Source: Aquirhabdus sp. | GTDB lineage: Bacteria > Pseudomonadota > Gammaproteobacteria > Pseudomonadales > Moraxellaceae | Direction of reading: 5' to 3' | Assembly (NCBI GenBank): GCA_030152425.1 | Contig: JASLJP010000025.1 | Location: 1-7,921 of the forward strand | DNA length: 7,921 nt | Part shown: positions 5,736 to 7,921 of the stretch, piece after piece | Numbering within the stretch: the first letter of the stretch is position 1 | Layout of the letters: each line of letters starts with the position of its first letter | The notes under the pieces: model-generated | Databases searched by the model: none | Told to the model about the DNA's origin: nothing | The model's input: only the letters and a program-made list of their open reading frames with translations | Made by a program: the position numbers and the translations under genes

Positions 5736-7367
5736 ATGCATTCACCCCCGATTAGCCTGCCCATACACCGCATAAATCTCATTTATGCGGCGTATCGTAT
5801 CGCGCTGGCTTTGTTCCTCATGGCCTTGTTCCTACTGACCAAGACCAACCCCATCGTCGGCGCCAACGATCCACAGCTATACATGCAGACGGTCACCTCC
5901 TATGCCATCGCCTGTATCCTCGGCTATCTGATCCTGCGCTATTGGCTGTACTACACCGAGGTGCAGGTCTTTGCCATGCTGGTGATCGACGTCATGGCCA
6001 TGACGTTGATGCTGTATGCCAATGGCGGACCGAGCCTGCAACTGACCATGCTCTATCTGGTCGCCGTGATGGCCGCCAGCATCCTGCTGTCGCAAGGCCG
6101 CGCGATGGTCATCGTCGGCCTTGCCGTGATCGCCGTGATCTACCAGCAGTTTTATTTCTCCCTGATGCGCGACAATCAACTGCGCATGGCCAGCTCGGTC
6201 AGTATTCTGGCGTTTAGCTTCCTCGCCATCTCCTATCTCGGTCAGATGATCGTACGCCGTTTGCGCACCGTCGAGCAGGAAGCCGAAATCCAGACCGAAC
6301 AGGCGATTCGGTTTCAGGCCATCAACCAGCGCATCATCGAGCAGATGCACACCGGCGTCTTGGTGTTCGATCAGCAGCAGCAGCTGATGATCATCAATGA
6401 AGCCGCCTGTCAGTGGCTCCATCAACCTGACGCCAAGCAAGGCTGGACGCTAAACCAACTGTCGCAACCGCTGGCACATCAGATCAATATCGCGCTCAAA
6501 TCACACGCCTCGTCGTCGTTCATTCTACCAGCCAGCGAAAAAAACCTTGCCCTCAGTGTCGAGCTGATCGCGCTGGACAATCTGATTGAGCACAACCAAG
6601 ACAACAACGCGCTCTACACCGCACCGACCATGGTGATCTTTGAAAACTTAAGCCGCGTCAACCAACGCGCACAACAGCTCAAACTCGCCTCGCTCGGCCG
6701 CCTCACCGCCAGCATCGCCCACGAGATCAGAAACCCGCTGGCGGCGATCAGCCAAGCTGGCGAACTGCTGGCCGAGATGGTCGCTCAGGCCGAACAGCGC
6801 GCCCTGCTCGACATGATCCAGAAACAAAGCGTACGCCTGAATCGGATGATCGAAGATATCCTGCAGCTATCCCGACGCGGCACTTCGGCACCGGAAACCA
6901 TCAATCTGGTCAGTTGGCTCAAAGAGTTTCGCCGCAACTTTGTACCGACCATCATCGACAAGCTCAATCCGCATACCTACCGACCCGAACAGCTCTATTT
7001 GGAAGTCCGAAATAGTGCCGAAGCCGATCTGACCATCAGCTTTGATCCGCTGCAGCTCGAGCAAGTGGTGGCCAATCTGGTCAACAACGCCCTGCATCAT
7101 GGCGGCAAACAGCACGACCGACCGCGCGTGTTCTTTCAGGTCAAACACCTCGACTCTGGCATCGTCTGCCTCGACATCATCGACCAAGGCCCCGGCGTCT
7201 CGCTCAAGGTCATGGAATCGCTGTTTGAGCCGTTCTTTACCACCGAGTCGGGAGGTACCGGCCTCGGCCTCTACCTGTCGCGTGCGTTCTGCGAGGCCAA
7301 TGGCGCGTCTCTATGGTGTATCCCACAAGATCAAGGCGCCTGCTTTAGAATTTCATTTGGCGTGTAG
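5736..7367 (+). CDS. pilS: PilS-type membrane sensor histidine kinase
   Basis: The 543-residue product matches the architecture and length of PilS (about 530), the kinase that with PilR controls type IV pilin transcription. Six membrane segments lie at about 14-35, 53-73, 76-95, 100-119, 122-142 and 151-173. A short helical linker and a PAS-like domain (about 195-305, IIEQMHTGVLVFD) follow. The kinase core has an H-box with His329 in SIAHEIRNPLAAISQAGELL, an N-box (QVVANLVNNALHHGG, Asn447/Asn451), a G1 box DQGPG (483-487), an F-box LFEPFFTTE (496-504) and a G2 box GGTGLGLYLSR (506-516). The ATG at 5736 has no good ribosome binding site, so translation may be coupled to gacA, which ends 22 nt upstream. 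The expected partner pilR does not follow; a terminator and tRNAs do. It could signal to GacA, to a distant PilR, or both. PilS is a family-level call. Confidence 0.82.
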   Translation: MHSPPISLPIHRINLIYAAYRIALALFLMALFLLTKTNPIVGANDPQLYMQTVTSYAIACILGYLILRYWLYYTEVQVFAMLVIDVMAMTLMLYANGGPSLQLTMLYLVAVMAASILLSQGRAMVIVGLAVIAVIYQQFYFSLMRDNQLRMASSVSILAFSFLAISYLGQMIVRRLRTVEQEAEIQTEQAIRFQAINQRIIEQMHTGVLVFDQQQQLMIINEAACQWLHQPDAKQGWTLNQLSQPLAHQINIALKSHASSSFILPASEKNLALSVELIALDNLIEHNQDNNALYTAPTMVIFENLSRVNQRAQQLKLASLGRLTASIAHEIRNPLAAISQAGELLAEMVAQAEQRALLDMIQKQSVRLNRMIEDILQLSRRGTSAPETINLVSWLKEFRRNFVPTIIDKLNPHTYRPEQLYLEVRNSAEADLTISFDPLQLEQVVANLVNNALHHGGKQHDRPRVFFQVKHLDSGIVCLDIIDQGPGVSLKVMESLFEPFFTTESGGTGLGLYLSRAFCEANGASLWCIPQDQGACFRISFGV

Positions 7368-7428
7368 TCTGACAGACGGATAGCCTCGCCATCCGCACCG
7401 TCCATACAGACCCTAAATCGCGCGCATT

Positions 7429-7464
7429 AAAAAAGCCCTAAGTCTGATGACCTAGGGCTTTTTT
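7429..7464. terminator. Strong bidirectional terminator shared by pilS and tRNA-Arg
   Basis: A 12-bp perfect stem, AAAAAAGCCCTA (7429-7440) with TAGGGCTTTTTT (7453-7464), encloses a 12-nt loop. The GC-rich core followed by six T works in both directions. It ends the gacA-pilS transcript on the plus strand and the tRNA-Arg transcript on the minus strand. GCGC flanks both sides and could extend the base of the stem. Confidence 0.92.
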
Positions 7465-7465
7465 G

Positions 7466-7483
7466 CGCTATCCGACGATAGCG
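7466..7483 (-). other. Small hairpin between tRNA-Arg and its terminator
   Basis: CGCTATC (7466-7472) and GATAGCG (7477-7483) form a perfect 7-bp stem with a 4-nt loop. It lies 12 nt after the CCA end of tRNA-Arg and just before the main terminator. It could stop 3'-to-5' exonucleases or guide trimming of the tRNA precursor; that role is inference. Confidence 0.5.
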
Positions 7484-7495
7484 GTACTTCGTATA

Positions 7496-7572
7496 TGGTG
7501 CGCTGGGAGGGAGTCGAACCCCCGACCCTCAAGTTCGTAGCCTGATGCTCTATCCAGCTGAGCTACCAGCGC
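7496..7572 (-). tRNA. tRNA-Arg (anticodon ACG)
   Basis: The 77-nt minus-strand sequence folds into a full cloverleaf. The acceptor stem GCGCTGG pairs with CCAGCGC, with discriminator A and an encoded CCA at 7496-7498. The D-arm is GCTC/GAGC. The anticodon stem TCAGG/CTTGA has loop CTACGAA, giving anticodon ACG. The T-arm loop is TTCGACT. An ACG anticodon is normally edited to ICG by TadA and reads CGU, CGC and CGA. It lies downstream of tRNA-Ser on the same strand. Confidence 0.97.
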
Positions 7573-7668
7573 AAAATGCATTACAACCAAGGCTGTAAGC
7601 AACATCTACAACACTACATTTGATTGATCGGCTAAGATCGCTCTCTGTGCAGCCTGTCGAGGTGGCGT

Positions 7669-7697
7669 ATTCTAGTGAAGATATAACGCCTCGTCAA
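7669..7697 (-). promoter_or_regulatory. Sigma-70 promoter for tRNA-Arg
   Basis: On the minus strand TTGACG (7692-7697) is followed by exactly 17 bp and TAGAAT (7669-7674), both five of six to consensus. The bases after the -10 (ACGCCACC) are GC-rich, the kind of discriminator that makes stable-RNA promoters sensitive to ppGpp. The start would be near 7662, giving a leader of about 90 nt to be removed by RNase P. This implies tRNA-Arg can be transcribed independently of tRNA-Ser. Confidence 0.78.
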
Positions 7698-7743
7698 CTA
7701 AATTTGCATTTTAATTCAAAAATTTCTGTACTTGCTTAGCGGC

Positions 7744-7760
7744 GTTGGGGCAAACCCAAC
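7744..7760 (-). other. Hairpin downstream of tRNA-Ser
   Basis: GTTGGG (7744-7749) and CCCAAC (7755-7760) form a 6-bp stem with a 5-nt loop, 45 nt past the end of tRNA-Ser. On the minus strand no T-run follows, so it is a poor terminator, but it is the best hairpin in this gap. Otherwise the 232-bp gap between the two tRNAs holds only the tRNA-Arg promoter and leader. Confidence 0.35.
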
Positions 7761-7804
7761 ATGCGAATCAAGCACATAAAAATTCCAACAGCGTGCAAAT
7801 ATAA

Positions 7805-7894
7805 TGGCGGTGAGGGAGGGATTCGAACCCTCGGTAGGGGTTAACCTACTCTCCCTTAGCAGGGGAGTACCTTAAGCCACTCGGCCACCTCACC
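7805..7894 (-). tRNA. tRNA-Ser (anticodon GCT)
   Basis: This 90-nt minus-strand gene has the long variable arm of a class II tRNA. The acceptor stem GGTGAGG pairs with CCTCACC, with discriminator G and encoded CCA at 7805-7807. The anticodon stem CTCCC/GGGAG has loop CTGCTAA, anticodon GCT, reading AGU and AGC. The variable arm stem is GTAGG/CCTAC. The T-arm is GAGGG/CCCTC with loop TTCGAAT. The pairing of Ser(GCU) with Arg(ACG) matches a known gammaproteobacterial arrangement next to csrA. Confidence 0.97.
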
Positions 7895-7905
7895 ACGAGG
7901 CGGTC

Positions 7906-7911
7906 ATATTA
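7906..7911 (-). promoter_or_regulatory. -10 element of the tRNA-Ser promoter
   Basis: TAATAT on the minus strand, followed by a GC-rich discriminator (GACCGCC), would start transcription near 7899, about 5 nt before the mature tRNA. The -35 element would lie beyond the right edge, so the promoter is only half seen. Confidence 0.5.
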
Positions 7912-7921
7912 CAAAAACAAA

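Noticed and set aside
5138..5782. 214-codon open frame antisense to gacA
   Set aside because: It mirrors the codon pattern of gacA on the other strand, resembles no known protein and has no initiation signals.
5877..6440. 187-codon open frame antisense to pilS
   Set aside because: Its His/Asp/Gln-rich composition is the shadow of the membrane-spanning codons of pilS. The sense product is clearly a histidine kinase.

Overview
The window looks like a chromosomal stretch of a gammaproteobacterium, probably of the order Pseudomonadales (Moraxellaceae or a relative). The clues are a GacA/UvrY-type response regulator, a PilS-type histidine kinase, a long gamma-type GshA, DsbB, a PBP7-type endopeptidase, and a tRNA-Ser(GCU)/tRNA-Arg(ACG) pair. 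The taxonomic call is inference from family resemblance. The coding parts look moderately GC-rich and the spacers are visibly richer in A+T. I see no insertion sequence, phage gene, CRISPR array or other mobile element.

Left part (1-4331). The C-terminal third of a flavin-dependent GMC alcohol/choline dehydrogenase enters from the left edge and meets dsbB tail to tail across a bidirectional terminator. Three genes then run on the minus strand, listed 5' to 3': pbpG (PBP7 peptidoglycan endopeptidase), gshA (glutathione synthesis, first step) and dsbB (reoxidation of the periplasmic disulfide donor DsbA). pbpG ends in its own hairpin. gshA and dsbB are 57 nt apart and may share a transcript, which would pair cytoplasmic thiol buffering with periplasmic disulfide formation.

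Middle (4332-5077). A spacer of about 750 bp separates the divergent genes pbpG and gacA. It has no convincing gene. It does hold a perfect 18-bp palindrome, a 135-nt segment with several long self-complementary pairings (two of which cannot easily form together), repeated CGCAGTT words, and a plausible extended -10 promoter for gacA.

Right part (5078-7921). gacA starts at TTG behind a strong ribosome binding site and is followed after 22 nt by a complete pilS-like kinase gene. Neither the usual GacA partner (GacS) nor the usual PilS partner (PilR) is present. A strong bidirectional terminator closes this pair. Beyond it, tRNA-Arg(ACG) and tRNA-Ser(GCU) run on the minus strand, each with recognisable promoter elements. 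In E. coli and pseudomonads the same tRNA types lie next to csrA/rsmA, the end target of the Gac pathway, so csrA may lie just beyond the right edge.

Most of the window is ordinary housekeeping and regulatory DNA. The items most worth checking are the gacA-pilS pairing, the palindrome, the self-complementary segment, and the predicted nearby csrA. No database search was possible, so all names rest on motif and sequence recognition.
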